From Bacillus sp. FJAT-26390 (lineage in GTDB: Bacteria; Bacillota; Bacilli; Paenibacillales; Paenibacillaceae): 64,000 nucleotides of DNA. Of this stretch, positions 1 to 8,025 are shown piece by piece (within the stretch, counting starts at the first letter, position 1; each line of letters begins with the position of its first letter). The notes under the pieces were generated by a model that saw nothing but the letters and a program-made list of their open reading frames with translations, ran no database searches and was not told the origin of the DNA. The translations under genes were made by a program, and so were the position numbers. Where the stretch lies: NCBI RefSeq assembly GCF_001682865.1, contig NZ_MAQX01000002.1:135596-199595 (forward strand), in the 5' to 3' direction.

Positions 1-1526
1 ATATTTTCCTCTGATCCGTCTTCCATTTTTGCCTTGAATGTTTTTGTTGTAAGGACAGCAACCTTTGAAATAGCTTGATCGCTTTTCACCGTCTCCACGA
101 CTTCAGCGACTTTTTCAGAGCTATTGTCGATATTGCCAGACAACTGTATGCGCAGATCGTAGTTTCCAATCCCCATATAACTGATGAAGCTTTTTGAGGA
201 AATCGTATTGTATAGGTTCAGCGGAACGATCATGATAAAAGCCGAAATCACCAGTACAGCTAGCATTGTGGCGTAAATTCTTTTCCTTGAGAGAACATCT
301 TTGATACCGAGAAAAACATTCGTGTTAAACAGCTTGTTTCCGTTCAGGGTAAAACGATTAGCACCTGTGTTTTGCTCCTGAGATTTGCCGAAGCGTATGG
401 CTTCCGCGGCTGAAATTTTCCGAAATCGTTTCAGCACTCCGTTCACATAGACCATAATGGCAAGGAATACTAGCAATATGCCGATGATTCCTAAGACATA
501 AGCAAAAGAAGAATTTTCGCTTTCCCCCATATAAAGCCGTATATTTTTAAGAAGCATGCCTTTGAAAACAAACGAAAGAGCAAAACCGAGAATAGAGCCT
601 GCCGCCGCAATTGCCGCGTATTTCGCTATATAAATCTTCTTGATGTCGGAGACACGCAGCCCTATAGCTTTCATAACACCAATTTCGCGATAATCGTCTT
701 CGATTTTCGCAAGGAGCGTAAAGCGTATGCACATGAACGCGATGGCAACGACAAGCAGGCTTACCAGCAGAATAACCCCAATCATCATCCCGTCGGAAAT
801 TGCATTCATCATTCTAAATAGCGCATATGTAACCGTTGGACCGTTCATTTCAAGTTTTGCAGAGGCATATGCGGTTTCAAATGCACTTAACGCCGACATA
901 TCCTTGAGTCTGAACTCAATCAGATACTCTGTATTTCCAAGGCTTTTTATTTCCTTATAGTCATTGCTGCTTACAAGAAATCGCTTAGAGGCGGAAAGCG
1001 ATGAATTCATTGTCGAATCGCGGAGAAATCCTTCAACGGTAAATTCTTTTCCGCTTATTACGGCCTTGTCACCGATCTTTGCAGTGTTATCCTTCATATA
1101 GCTTACCGGAACATAAATCTCTCCGTTAGATACGTTGATGACGTTTCCGTCCAAATCAAGAAGATAATCGAATTTTTCGCTCTGTACGCTTAAACCGTTG
1201 TCCTGAACGCTGTTCGCAAGCGAATTATCGCCCAATATAATCTCCGATCCGTCAATGTTCAGAAATTCCACCACTTGAAATTCATCGACGCTGCTGTTTT
1301 GTTCCGCAAAAGCCGAAAGCCGCGCAGTATCAATCTCACCCGAATGCATCTGCATAAAATGTGGCGTTTTCGCTTGTGTCATTAGCGTATCCAGCGCGCC
1401 AGAAAGATTAACGACGAGTATCGCCGCGAGTGAAACAAGCATAGCTGAGGCAGCGACGAATATCATTGTTGTCAACGTTATCGCTTTGCTCTTTAAAATG
1501 TCATTGCGGATTATTCTGTTAAACAT
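1..1526 (-). CDS. FtsX/MacB-type ABC transporter permease, partial (3' end outside window)
   Basis: The reading frame is open from an ATG at 1526 to the left edge, giving 508 codons; the C-terminus is missing. GAGGTGA lies 3 nt before the ATG. The protein begins with MFNRIIRNDILKSK and has one membrane segment at about residues 15-38, a long hydrophilic extracytoplasmic region to about 250, three hydrophobic segments between about 255 and 375, and then what looks like the start of a second core (LSRKRIYATMLAVLV). That is the layout of long FtsX-domain permeases, which move lipids, peptides or drugs with a separate ATPase. No ATPase lies between this gene and the upstream tetR, so the partner is probably beyond the left edge. 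The tetR gene 104 nt upstream on the same strand is the likely regulator. The family call is solid; the substrate is unknown. Confidence 0.85.
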   Translation of the reverse strand, partial: MFNRIIRNDILKSKAITLTTMIFVAASAMLVSLAAILVVNLSGALDTLMTQAKTPHFMQMHSGEIDTARLSAFAEQNSSVDEFQVVEFLNIDGSEIILGDNSLANSVQDNGLSVQSEKFDYLLDLDGNVINVSNGEIYVPVSYMKDNTAKIGDKAVISGKEFTVEGFLRDSTMNSSLSASKRFLVSSNDYKEIKSLGNTEYLIEFRLKDMSALSAFETAYASAKLEMNGPTVTYALFRMMNAISDGMMIGVILLVSLLVVAIAFMCIRFTLLAKIEDDYREIGVMKAIGLRVSDIKKIYIAKYAAIAAAGSILGFALSFVFKGMLLKNIRLYMGESENSSFAYVLGIIGILLVFLAIMVYVNGVLKRFRKISAAEAIRFGKSQEQNTGANRFTLNGNKLFNTNVFLGIKDVLSRKRIYATMLAVLVISAFIMIVPLNLYNTISSKSFISYMGIGNYDLRIQLSGNIDNSSEKVAEVVETVKSDQAISKVAVLTTKTFKAKMEDGSEEN

Positions 1527-1630
1527 AAGTCACCTCTGTTTTTGAATAAGAAAATCCAGCTTTAGCCAAGCACCAATGGTGCTCTTCCGACCATAGAAGA
1601 AAATATTTCACGAATTATTCTTTGCTTCCT

Positions 1631-2260
1631 CTATCCACTGCCAAACATCTGCATTACGTCTACAAGGCTTCCGCTATTGACACCAAGCAACCTCTCTACA
1701 TTGAAAACAAAAGCTTGTATGCGTGAAGCGCGCTCCTCGTTCGTCATTTGAACCATATCATCATCAAAAACGGTATTCGCATAGATCACAACCATTTCCA
1801 TGCATTCATACGGGTACGGCGTGTTGAATATTCCCTGCTGGATACCCTCGTTGATGATTCCCGTCAGTATCGGCGTAACGCCATTGATGATGACCTTTTC
1901 TATTTTCTGATGCATAAGTGCGTTCTGCGGCTTATGAATATGTTCCATAATATCCTTGCTGCTCCCGCCACTTAAGTTCAGTGCCATAACAACGCGGATA
2001 ATACGCTCGACTACAGGTATGCGCTTGTCTGCTGCTATTTCCTGCGCTGTGCCTAAAAGACGGACGCCATACCGCTCAATCAGCGCGTCCATAATATCCT
2101 CCTTCGACTTGAAGTGATGATATAACGTTCCTCGCGCAATTCCGACCTTTTCGAGAATATCGTTTGTACTTGTGCCGTCAAAGCCCTTCTGACCAAAAAG
2201 CTCATCGGCTGCGTCAATTATTTCGTTCCTGCGCTCTTCAGCTTCTTTTACAACTCTCAT
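1631..2260 (-). CDS. TetR/AcrR family transcriptional regulator
   Basis: This 209-residue protein has the usual TetR length. The N-terminal helix-turn-helix spans about residues 10-56, with the typical GIARGTLYHHFKSKEDI recognition segment; the rest is an alpha-helical ligand domain without a recognisable specific family. The start has AAGGAGGT just upstream. An inverted repeat (AGACCGAC-T-GTCTGTCT) sits 22-38 nt upstream of the start codon, between the likely -10 and the ribosome binding site, so autorepression is likely. The FtsX permease gene follows on the same strand after 104 nt and is the natural target. The ligand cannot be predicted. Confidence 0.9.
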   Translation of the reverse strand: MRVVKEAEERRNEIIDAADELFGQKGFDGTSTNDILEKVGIARGTLYHHFKSKEDIMDALIERYGVRLLGTAQEIAADKRIPVVERIIRVVMALNLSGGSSKDIMEHIHKPQNALMHQKIEKVIINGVTPILTGIINEGIQQGIFNTPYPYECMEMVVIYANTVFDDDMVQMTNEERASRIQAFVFNVERLLGVNSGSLVDVMQMFGSG

Positions 2261-2281
2261 CTTTGCACCTCCTTCACAAAC

Positions 2282-2298
2282 AGACCGACTGTCTGTCT
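2282..2298. promoter_or_regulatory. TetR-type operator upstream of the tetR/permease unit
   Basis: AGACCGAC and GTCTGTCT form an inverted repeat with a 1-bp centre and 7 of 8 matching positions, a form common for TetR-family operators. On the minus strand a TATGAT (2317-2312) and a TTGACA (2342-2337) lie upstream, but their 19-bp spacing is long, so the exact promoter is uncertain. The repeat would sit just downstream of the -10, which suits repression. Confidence 0.55.
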
Positions 2299-2380
2299 AT
2301 CTAATTTTCTAATCATATCACGTTATTCTATCATGGTGTCAAGAAGTCGATTTTAATATCATCAAAGGCAGTAAACAGAA

Positions 2381-2426
2381 CAAAAAATGACTAATAAAAA
2401 AGGGCTTCCGCCCAAGTTTATTAGTC
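2381..2426 (-). terminator. Rho-independent terminator
   Basis: On the minus strand GACTAATAAA pairs perfectly with TTTATTAGTC, enclosing an inner GGGC/GCCC pair, and is followed by ATTTTTTG. The nearest minus-strand gene upstream is the acetyltransferase ending at 2693, so it may end that transcript after a 270-nt non-coding tail. The segment 2427-2692 holds no convincing gene. Confidence 0.65.
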
Positions 2427-2692
2427 TATTCATGAAAAATGAGAATAAAAAAGAAAACATAGTTATTTCTTTGAATAAGTCAATAATTTGGATGGACCTT
2501 TGAAGATTGGCTTCAGCACCAAGCTAGGCATTGGTTCATGATAATGAGCGCTTCATTCGAGCTCAAAACTCAAAACATTTGAGGAAATGTGTATCCTTTG
2601 TACGTTTTCGAGACACTTGAAGGAATTGTCAGATCGAGGTCCAAGTAGGTGGTTAGTATGAACACCTAAATAGGTCGAAGTCCAATCACGCA
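2427..2692. other. Intergenic segment without a recognisable gene
   Basis: Both strands were read for coding frames and structured elements. Only short interrupted frames are present and no terminal repeats of a mobile element are visible. It could be a decayed gene or simply the 3' untranslated region of the acetyltransferase gene. Confidence 0.4.
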
Positions 2693-3256
2693 CTAGAGAC
2701 GAGGTACCGTGCTATCAGCTTTCTCAATAGAATATATCGCTTGTTCAGCTCCGAATCTTTGTACTTTCCGTTCTAATTTCATTCCAATCCGCTCTAGAAG
2801 TCTGCAAGATGAAGCATTGGCAGTCTGTGTCTCTGCTAGCACCCTGGATATTTCCAGATCATTAAATGCGAAATCAATTACTTGACTGAGTATCTCAGTT
2901 GCATATCCAGCCCTCCACCAAGTGGGGAGAAGCTCATAAGATACCTCTATGCCACCATCTACATGTTTGTCTAAAGAGATTAAACCAATAAACTGGTTAT
3001 TCATTTTCAACCGAACAACCCAAAAGTGAGATTCTATCTGGGAACGATTTAAGGTCTCTATAAACTTGGTTCGCGTATGTTCTTCGGGAATCACACCGCC
3101 TAAATATCTTCTGACCAAATCATTTACATATATTTTTTTAACGTCTTCAAAATCATCAATCTTTATCTTAGCAAGAATGCATCTTTCCGTTTCAATAATA
3201 ATCCCTCCGTTCTTGTGTTCCATTGAGAAAAAGTGTCCCGTTAGTTCAACAGGCAT
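2693..3256 (-). CDS. GNAT family N-acetyltransferase (RimJ/RimL-like)
   Basis: The protein is up to 187 residues and follows the RimJ/RimL plan: an N-terminal ETERC(I)LAKI strand, VRRYLGG, an acetyl-CoA binding region around STRAND-loop VSYELLPTWWRAGYATE (about residues 105-121), and the C-terminal NASSCRLLERIGMKLE signature. It probably acetylates an amine on a small molecule or a protein N-terminus; the substrate is not predictable. The start is unclear: the ATG at 3256 has no good ribosome binding site, an ATG at 3223 fits the family better, and a GGAGGG followed by ATT codons at about 3196 lies just before the conserved ETER. An imperfect 25-bp hairpin sits at 3310-3334 upstream. Confidence 0.82.
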   Translation of the reverse strand: MPVELTGHFFSMEHKNGGIIIETERCILAKIKIDDFEDVKKIYVNDLVRRYLGGVIPEEHTRTKFIETLNRSQIESHFWVVRLKMNNQFIGLISLDKHVDGGIEVSYELLPTWWRAGYATEILSQVIDFAFNDLEISRVLAETQTANASSCRLLERIGMKLERKVQRFGAEQAIYSIEKADSTVPRL

Positions 3257-3309
3257 CCGAATGATCTTAACGGCTGCTATCCGTTATCCATAAAATTGAA
3301 TTGGGAGAG

Positions 3310-3334
3310 GATGATTGATCCATTTTCAATCATC
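3310..3334. other. Hairpin between MFS exporter and acetyltransferase genes
   Basis: ATGATTGA and TCAATCAT are perfect arms around a 7-nt loop, extended by partly paired G/C ends. It lies 60-80 nt after the stop of the minus-strand MFS gene. It could be a weak terminator for that gene, but no T-run follows on the minus strand. Confidence 0.35.
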
Positions 3335-3392
3335 TCTTTTCAACAAATCTTAAACCCACCCACACGGGGACAGCTATCGTCGCTAACTATTT

Positions 3393-4640
3393 TTAACCGC
3401 TGATAGTCAAATCACGGATCTCAAGCTTTCGTTGCTGTTGTCCATAAAGACCAGCCAACGCAGCGGCAATCGCCATAAATATTGCGCTGGATGCCACGCC
3501 GAATTGCAAGCCGTACCGTTCGACCACCACGCCTCCAGCGACGGGACCGATAATCTGTCCAGAGGCAAAAAAGGCAGTGGCTATGCTAAGACATGCCGCA
3601 TACGCGTGATGAGGGACATGACGACGAAGAAGCGCAGTCGTCATCAGCGGCGGGGTAATAAAGGAAACCAGTCCAATCGTGGCGGCTCCCAACACAGTAA
3701 ATAACATATTATTGGTGATTACCCCACTCACACCGATCGTCCCCAAGGTTAACCCCGATGCAAGCGTATACCCGCTCGGCCATCGGTCAATGGCTTTGCC
3801 TCCGATCCATCCGTTAAACAAACCCGCAAATCCGATTCCGGACCATATCAACCCGGCATAGAGCGATGGAATGCCTTTGCTCACCAGATAAGGAATCAAA
3901 TACGTGAAATAGATGATGTATCCTGAGCCGAAGAAGAAATAAGAAGCGATTAGGAACAAGAGCCTCTTCGGGCTCAACAGGAGACGATACACATTTACGC
4001 TTTCTTTGTCCCATGGCTTCGATTCAGTTTGCGAGTGTATTTTTTCGGCTCCCCTTTTTCTGGTGACGACCTCGAATCCGAACGCGGCAATTACCCCGAA
4101 TACGCCCATGGCCACCCAAGCATACCGCCATCCCTGCAAGTGTGACGGATCTATGGTCAAGGGGGCGAATAAACCCGTCACTAGAATGCCGGCAGATCCA
4201 CCCAGCCATATAAGACCCGATGCCGCTCCTCGTTCCGCCGGTCGAACGGCATCCAATGCAATGGACAGAACTAACACTGTAGCGAAGGCCGATAACAATC
4301 CAATTGCGAACCGCCAAAGCCCAAGTTGGGCGAAATGATCACTAAATGCCGAGCCGATTAAAGTCAATCCGAGCAATAAGCAAGACACCCGATTAATGAC
4401 ATGTTTGCGGTCTGAAAACCGCGAGATCAAAGGAGAAAGACACAATGTCCCGACCAAATAGCCGATAAAGTTGACTGTGCCCAATATACCCAACTGTCCG
4501 TAGCTCCCCCCGATCTCCCTCTGAATCCCAGGCAAGAACATGCCGTAGGAGAGCCGGGAAAAACCGAGTATGACGACAAACAAAAACGATGCCCATAGAG
4601 TAATCCAATTAAATGCGGATTTTGTACCCATATGCCCCAT
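3393..4640 (-). CDS. MFS transporter, YbfB/YjiJ-like
   Basis: This 415-residue protein has about twelve hydrophobic segments in two halves separated by a charged central loop (about residues 190-215, with RKRGAEKIHSQTE). The N-terminal GFSRLSYGMFLPGIQ and the first cytoplasmic loop SRFSDRKHVINR resemble the YbfB/YjiJ branch of the major facilitator superfamily, whose members are exporters of mostly unknown substrate. GGGGGAAG lies directly before the ATG at 4640, too close for ideal use, so the in-frame ATG at 4631 may be the true start. The 272-nt gap upstream holds a perfect 7-bp inverted repeat (TGCGATC/GATCGCA, 4741-4759) but no clear promoter. Confidence 0.85.
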   Translation of the reverse strand: MGHMGTKSAFNWITLWASFLFVVILGFSRLSYGMFLPGIQREIGGSYGQLGILGTVNFIGYLVGTLCLSPLISRFSDRKHVINRVSCLLLGLTLIGSAFSDHFAQLGLWRFAIGLLSAFATVLVLSIALDAVRPAERGAASGLIWLGGSAGILVTGLFAPLTIDPSHLQGWRYAWVAMGVFGVIAAFGFEVVTRKRGAEKIHSQTESKPWDKESVNVYRLLLSPKRLLFLIASYFFFGSGYIIYFTYLIPYLVSKGIPSLYAGLIWSGIGFAGLFNGWIGGKAIDRWPSGYTLASGLTLGTIGVSGVITNNMLFTVLGAATIGLVSFITPPLMTTALLRRHVPHHAYAACLSIATAFFASGQIIGPVAGGVVVERYGLQFGVASSAIFMAIAAALAGLYGQQQRKLEIRDLTISG

Positions 4641-4912
4641 CTTCCCCCAAAATTAGCGGACTTTAATAAGATAATGTTCTAGTCACCCAACATCTGATGA
4701 TAATTATTGAAGCTTCAAGATTCATTTTAATTTCTATCGCTGCGATCTGGCCGATCGCACCTCCACTTGGTGGTTATGCTTAACAAATGAAACGTAGTTT
4801 ATTAAAAGGACGGTCTATTTATATAGCTCACTCCATTTACGCGACTCTCTGGCGAACCTGAGTCATATCATTGTGGTTGTGCTGTATGGGATATATGTCT
4901 TCTACTTAGTGG

Positions 4913-6001
4913 CTATCCTTCTTGCAAAACAATCTCCGCTTCGAAGCCCAGCTGTTCACACAGCTTGTGAATACGGCGCATGTCCTGTGTGCTGGCAATC
5001 CACTCGCAACCCAAGGTTGCTGCCTCGTGAGCCGCCCATTGCAGGATATATACCAAGGCATCCGCATGGGCTTCCTTCGTAGCGAAGTCATCCAGCACCA
5101 GCGCGCCGCCGCGGACGGAAGCACGCACGTATGCCCAGTGCTGGTCGGCAAAGCTGCGGGCGACAAAACGCGTTTCGCCATCCGACTCGACCTGCATTGA
5201 GAGCGCTTGCAGCCATTTTCTATAGGCGCCGGACCCTGTCGGGGCTTTCGGGTTCCCCCATTCAAGCGAATCGGCGGCCAGCTTCCGCAATTCATCTTCC
5301 CCAGCTACACTTTTCCACTGCTCACTATGGAAAGAACCTTGGAGGGTCGGTTTTAAGCGGACTTGCCAGCTACGTTTGCCTGTTGAGATGCCATCAGCAT
5401 GAAGCAGTTCCGATATGGGAACCACGGCAAGACCTTTGGCGTGAGTATGGTGTACAAGAGATTTTACGGCCTGCGGCGTCTCTTTGGCGATTTCATTGGC
5501 ATGAAACATAAAAATCGACCCATTGACCAGCTTAGGGATCACCCGCTCCACAATCTGCGCGCTTGGCGGTCCCGACCAGTCGACAGTATCCTCCCCCTCG
5601 ATGTGCAGATAGTTCCACTCCCTGAGCCATTCCAAATTCTCCTCCCGATAAGAGGCGTAAGGAAAACGCATGAAGGTCGGAACCGGCCTTCCCGTAGCTT
5701 CTTGATAAGCGAGCTCAGCCAGCTTCAGCTCTTCGAAGAATATGGCTTTGGGCACATCAGCCATTCTGCGGTGATGGTAGGTATGCGTTGTGAGCTCATG
5801 GCCCCTGGCTAGCATTTCTCTTGCTTTCGCCGGGTACCGATCGAACCACTCACCCGTAAAAAAAAACGTCCCGCGCGCGCCTCCCTGCTCCAAGGCATCC
5901 AGCCATGCGTCAACAGGAATCCGCATCGGGCCGTCATCAAACGTAAAGGCACAGTGGGATACCGCTGGATTGCCGCGAGTAATTACCGAGTTTGTCATCA
6001 T
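4913..6001 (-). CDS. Polysaccharide deacetylase (NodB domain) with C-terminal GNAT-like domain
   Basis: Residues 1-215 are a carbohydrate esterase family 4 NodB domain. Motif 1 is TFDDGP (about 20-25), motif 2 is the metal-binding THTYHH (about 71-76), motif 3 is RFPYASY (about 112-118), motif 4 is DWSGP and motif 5 is FMFHAN. Residues 240-362 end in ADALVYILQWAAHEAATLG and KLCEQLGFEAE, which resembles the last helices of a GNAT acetyltransferase. No signal peptide is seen, so the protein is likely cytoplasmic, unusual for a peptidoglycan or chitin deacetylase; an intracellular substrate such as an acetylated sugar or a YdjC-like role is possible. GAAGGGGGA precedes the ATG. The gene is divergent from a LysR gene with a strong promoter between them. 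Confidence 0.82.
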   Translation of the reverse strand: MMTNSVITRGNPAVSHCAFTFDDGPMRIPVDAWLDALEQGGARGTFFFTGEWFDRYPAKAREMLARGHELTTHTYHHRRMADVPKAIFFEELKLAELAYQEATGRPVPTFMRFPYASYREENLEWLREWNYLHIEGEDTVDWSGPPSAQIVERVIPKLVNGSIFMFHANEIAKETPQAVKSLVHHTHAKGLAVVPISELLHADGISTGKRSWQVRLKPTLQGSFHSEQWKSVAGEDELRKLAADSLEWGNPKAPTGSGAYRKWLQALSMQVESDGETRFVARSFADQHWAYVRASVRGGALVLDDFATKEAHADALVYILQWAAHEAATLGCEWIASTQDMRRIHKLCEQLGFEAEIVLQEG

Positions 6002-6047
6002 AAATCCCCCTTCTGTGGTATCCTTTCACCATGATACCGTTGACCCT

Positions 6048-6076
6048 ATTGTAAAATCCGGGGAATGTTTTGTAAA
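6048..6076 (-). promoter_or_regulatory. Sigma-A-type promoter for the deacetylase gene
   Basis: On the minus strand TTTACA (6076-6071) and TACAAT (6053-6048) are separated by exactly 17 bp, a near-consensus vegetative promoter about 45 nt before the deacetylase start codon. A small dyad GAAC-N5-GTTC at 6089-6101 just upstream of the -35 is a possible binding site for the divergent LysR regulator. A 6-bp hairpin (6017-6038) falls in the leader. Confidence 0.6.
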
Positions 6077-6127
6077 ATTGAATTATATGAACAAATAGTT
6101 CGAATAACTTAAACAAAGGTGATGACA

Positions 6128-7030
6128 ATGGATCTTCGAGCTTTAAAAACCTTCGAGGCTTGCGTGCGTCTTGGACATTTTCTAAAAGCCGCCGAGGAGC
6201 TCCAATATGCTCCCTCTACGGTAACCCTTCAGATTCAGCGTCTCGAGGCTGATCTGGGCGTTTCTTTATTCGTGCGCGACGGAAAACGCATGATCGTGAC
6301 CGAAGCCGGCCGATGGCTCCATCATGAGGCCTCGGCTTTACTGAAGTCGATCGGAACCATGAGGCAGACCGTCTCGGATATTGCTGTGGGAGATAACGGC
6401 TCGGTGCGGTTTGCCGCTATCGAGCCCGTCGCAAGCCAGCAGATAGCGACCGTTATAGCTGACTTTTGCAAGACTCGACCGAAAGTGGAGTTAACCATGG
6501 AAGTAAGCGGCAGCAGAGCGATTGCGGAGAGGGTTCGGGCCGGCGAACTGGAATTCGGCGTTTGCTCGGCCCCCCCTTCGAGGCTCATGCTGGAGTTTGA
6601 GCCACTGATCGAGGAAAGATTAGGGGTCATGTTAAACATAAATCACCCATTAGCCGATCGAGATAGCATCATGGCGAGCGACCTCGAGGGGCTAACCGTT
6701 CTAGTCAAAGAACCGACTTGTATTTATCGAGAGCTTTGGGAAACAGCGATTTATCCAACTGGACGAAACCTGTTCTCTTGTATGGAGGTTGGAAGTTTCT
6801 TTGTCATTCAACAAATGGTTAAGGCAGAGTTCGGCATCGGGATTGTTCCGATTTACAGCGGCCTGGAACAGGAAGGCTCCTTGGTCATAAGACCTATAGC
6901 CGATTTGAATCCTGTCATCATGATAGGCATCGCTTATAAAGACAAAAACTTCCTAGGCAAGGCAGCATTATTGTTAATGGAAGCAATTAGGGGCATCGGT
7001 GAACCCAACCCTACGCTACCAAGTGCATGA
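6128..7030 (+). CDS. LysR family transcriptional regulator
   Basis: The 300-residue protein starts MDLRALKTFEACVRLGHF, with a winged helix-turn-helix at about residues 5-60 (AAEELQYAPSTVTLQIQRLE) and a LysR substrate-binding domain at about 90-290. The ATG at 6128 was chosen because AAAGGTGAT ends 4 nt before it; an upstream GTG and ATG lie inside that ribosome binding site. It is transcribed away from the deacetylase gene across a 126-bp gap, the classic arrangement for a LysR regulator controlling its divergent neighbour. The effector is unknown. Confidence 0.9.
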   Translation: MDLRALKTFEACVRLGHFLKAAEELQYAPSTVTLQIQRLEADLGVSLFVRDGKRMIVTEAGRWLHHEASALLKSIGTMRQTVSDIAVGDNGSVRFAAIEPVASQQIATVIADFCKTRPKVELTMEVSGSRAIAERVRAGELEFGVCSAPPSRLMLEFEPLIEERLGVMLNINHPLADRDSIMASDLEGLTVLVKEPTCIYRELWETAIYPTGRNLFSCMEVGSFFVIQQMVKAEFGIGIVPIYSGLEQEGSLVIRPIADLNPVIMIGIAYKDKNFLGKAALLLMEAIRGIGEPNPTLPSA

Positions 7031-7206
7031 GTAAGGACTCTAGCCCTGTTAAGCTATTCGCAAGATTCATTGAAAAGGAAAAAAGCCCTTACTGGACAAT
7101 GCGATGGCGTGTTAGTTTTTCAATACGCACATCATAGGATTGAATGGTTGGAGAATACTACTTCCCCTGTAAACGGTCGTAATGACCAGCCTATGCAAGG
7201 ATTAAG

Positions 7207-7887
7207 TTACTTCTCCTGCTCCTTTATCACTTGCTCAATCCCCAACAGAATCAGCTTCAATCCGAACTCAAACGCTCCGTCGGTCCCCATCAGCTCGAAT
7301 AGCCCGTTCGTGAACATCCTCCGGAATAGTCCCGCTTCCGTCTCGCTCATGGTGTCCAGAAGGCGAATCATCTCCTCACCCGGAAGAGCTTCCTGGTCCT
7401 TAAAGATGGCGGAGACATTGCGCTCATGCTGATAATCGTCCAGAACGAAGTAGAAGACATAGTTCACAAGTGTAGTAACAACTTGCATTTTCTCCTCTTG
7501 CTCAAGCGGCGTCGATTCCACGCAGAGCAGCATACGGTTGGTGAACCGGATGATGTCCGGTTCGTGGGGCAGTGTCATCATCATGAGCTGCGTGGAGCAG
7601 GGATACCGGCTGAGAACACTCCGTACCGTTACCGCAAGCCCCGTCAGCTGCTCCTTCCAGTCACCCTCGGAGTGGAACTCCTCCAGAATCATTTTCGATA
7701 CCTGGTTGGCGAGACGTTGATAGAGATTCTGCTTGCTCTTGAAGTACCAGTACAAAGAGGGAGCCTGAATCCCCAGTCGGTCGGCCAATCGTCTCATGCT
7801 GAATTTCTCGATGCCCTCCTCCCCCAGAAGCTCCCACGAGGCTTCCAAAATCTTATCCTCCGAAATTTGAGGCTGCTGCTTTTTCAT
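7207..7887 (-). CDS. TetR family repressor with TetR_C-like domain
   Basis: The protein is 226 residues. The helix-turn-helix covers about residues 10-57 (RRLADRLGIQAPSLYWYFKSKQNL), which carries the QAPSLYWYFK form typical of true TetR-like drug-responsive repressors. The C-terminal part (about 75-220) resembles the TetR_C domain, ending with FEFGLKLILLGIEQV. AAGGACGG precedes the ATG. It faces a MATE efflux gene across a 138-bp region with three copies of a CTAAC-N3-GTNAG operator, so it almost certainly represses that exporter and itself. The inducer is probably a drug-like small molecule. Confidence 0.9.
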   Translation of the reverse strand: MKKQQPQISEDKILEASWELLGEEGIEKFSMRRLADRLGIQAPSLYWYFKSKQNLYQRLANQVSKMILEEFHSEGDWKEQLTGLAVTVRSVLSRYPCSTQLMMMTLPHEPDIIRFTNRMLLCVESTPLEQEEKMQVVTTLVNYVFYFVLDDYQHERNVSAIFKDQEALPGEEMIRLLDTMSETEAGLFRRMFTNGLFELMGTDGAFEFGLKLILLGIEQVIKEQEK

Positions 7888-7905
7888 CGGTATCCGTCCT
7901 TTTAT

Positions 7906-7918
7906 CTAACAGTGTAAG
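7906..7918. promoter_or_regulatory. TetR operator copy 1
   Basis: CTAACAGTGTAAG, a 13-bp dyad, is one of three related sites in the tetR/MATE intergenic region. It lies 19 nt before the tetR start and just upstream of the MATE -35. Confidence 0.65.
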
Positions 7919-7925
7919 TTTATGC

Positions 7926-7954
7926 TTTACAGGTTCATAGGTTCATGATATCAT
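7926..7954 (+). promoter_or_regulatory. Sigma-A-type promoter of the MATE gene
   Basis: TTTACA (7926-7931) and TATCAT (7949-7954) are 17 bp apart. Operator copy 1 lies 7 bp upstream of the -35, copy 2 abuts the -10 and copy 3 covers the start of the transcript, so repressor binding would block polymerase. Confidence 0.65.
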
Positions 7955-7967
7955 CTAACACTGTAAG
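7955..7967. promoter_or_regulatory. TetR operator copy 2
   Basis: CTAACACTGTAAG starts at the base after the predicted -10. It matches copy 1 in 12 of 13 positions. Confidence 0.7.
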
Positions 7968-7974
7968 GTTCAAC

Positions 7975-7987
7975 CTAACACCGTTAG
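7975..7987. promoter_or_regulatory. TetR operator copy 3
   Basis: CTAACACCGTTAG has perfect 5-bp arms (CTAAC/GTTAG). It begins 20 bp after copy 2, about two helical turns, which would put two repressor dimers on the same face of the DNA. Confidence 0.7.
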
Positions 7988-8025
7988 ACTGAAGACCAAA
8001 ATAAATAAAGAAAGTGGTGACCCGT

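Noticed and set aside
2427..2692. Insertion-sequence remnant
   Set aside because: Some codons looked transposase-like at first reading, but no frame, terminal inverted repeat or target duplication could be found.
4741..4759. TGCGATC/GATCGCA hairpin as the terminator of the deacetylase gene
   Set aside because: The stem is perfect, but no T-run follows on either strand and it is 150 nt past the stop; an operator is possible but unsupported.
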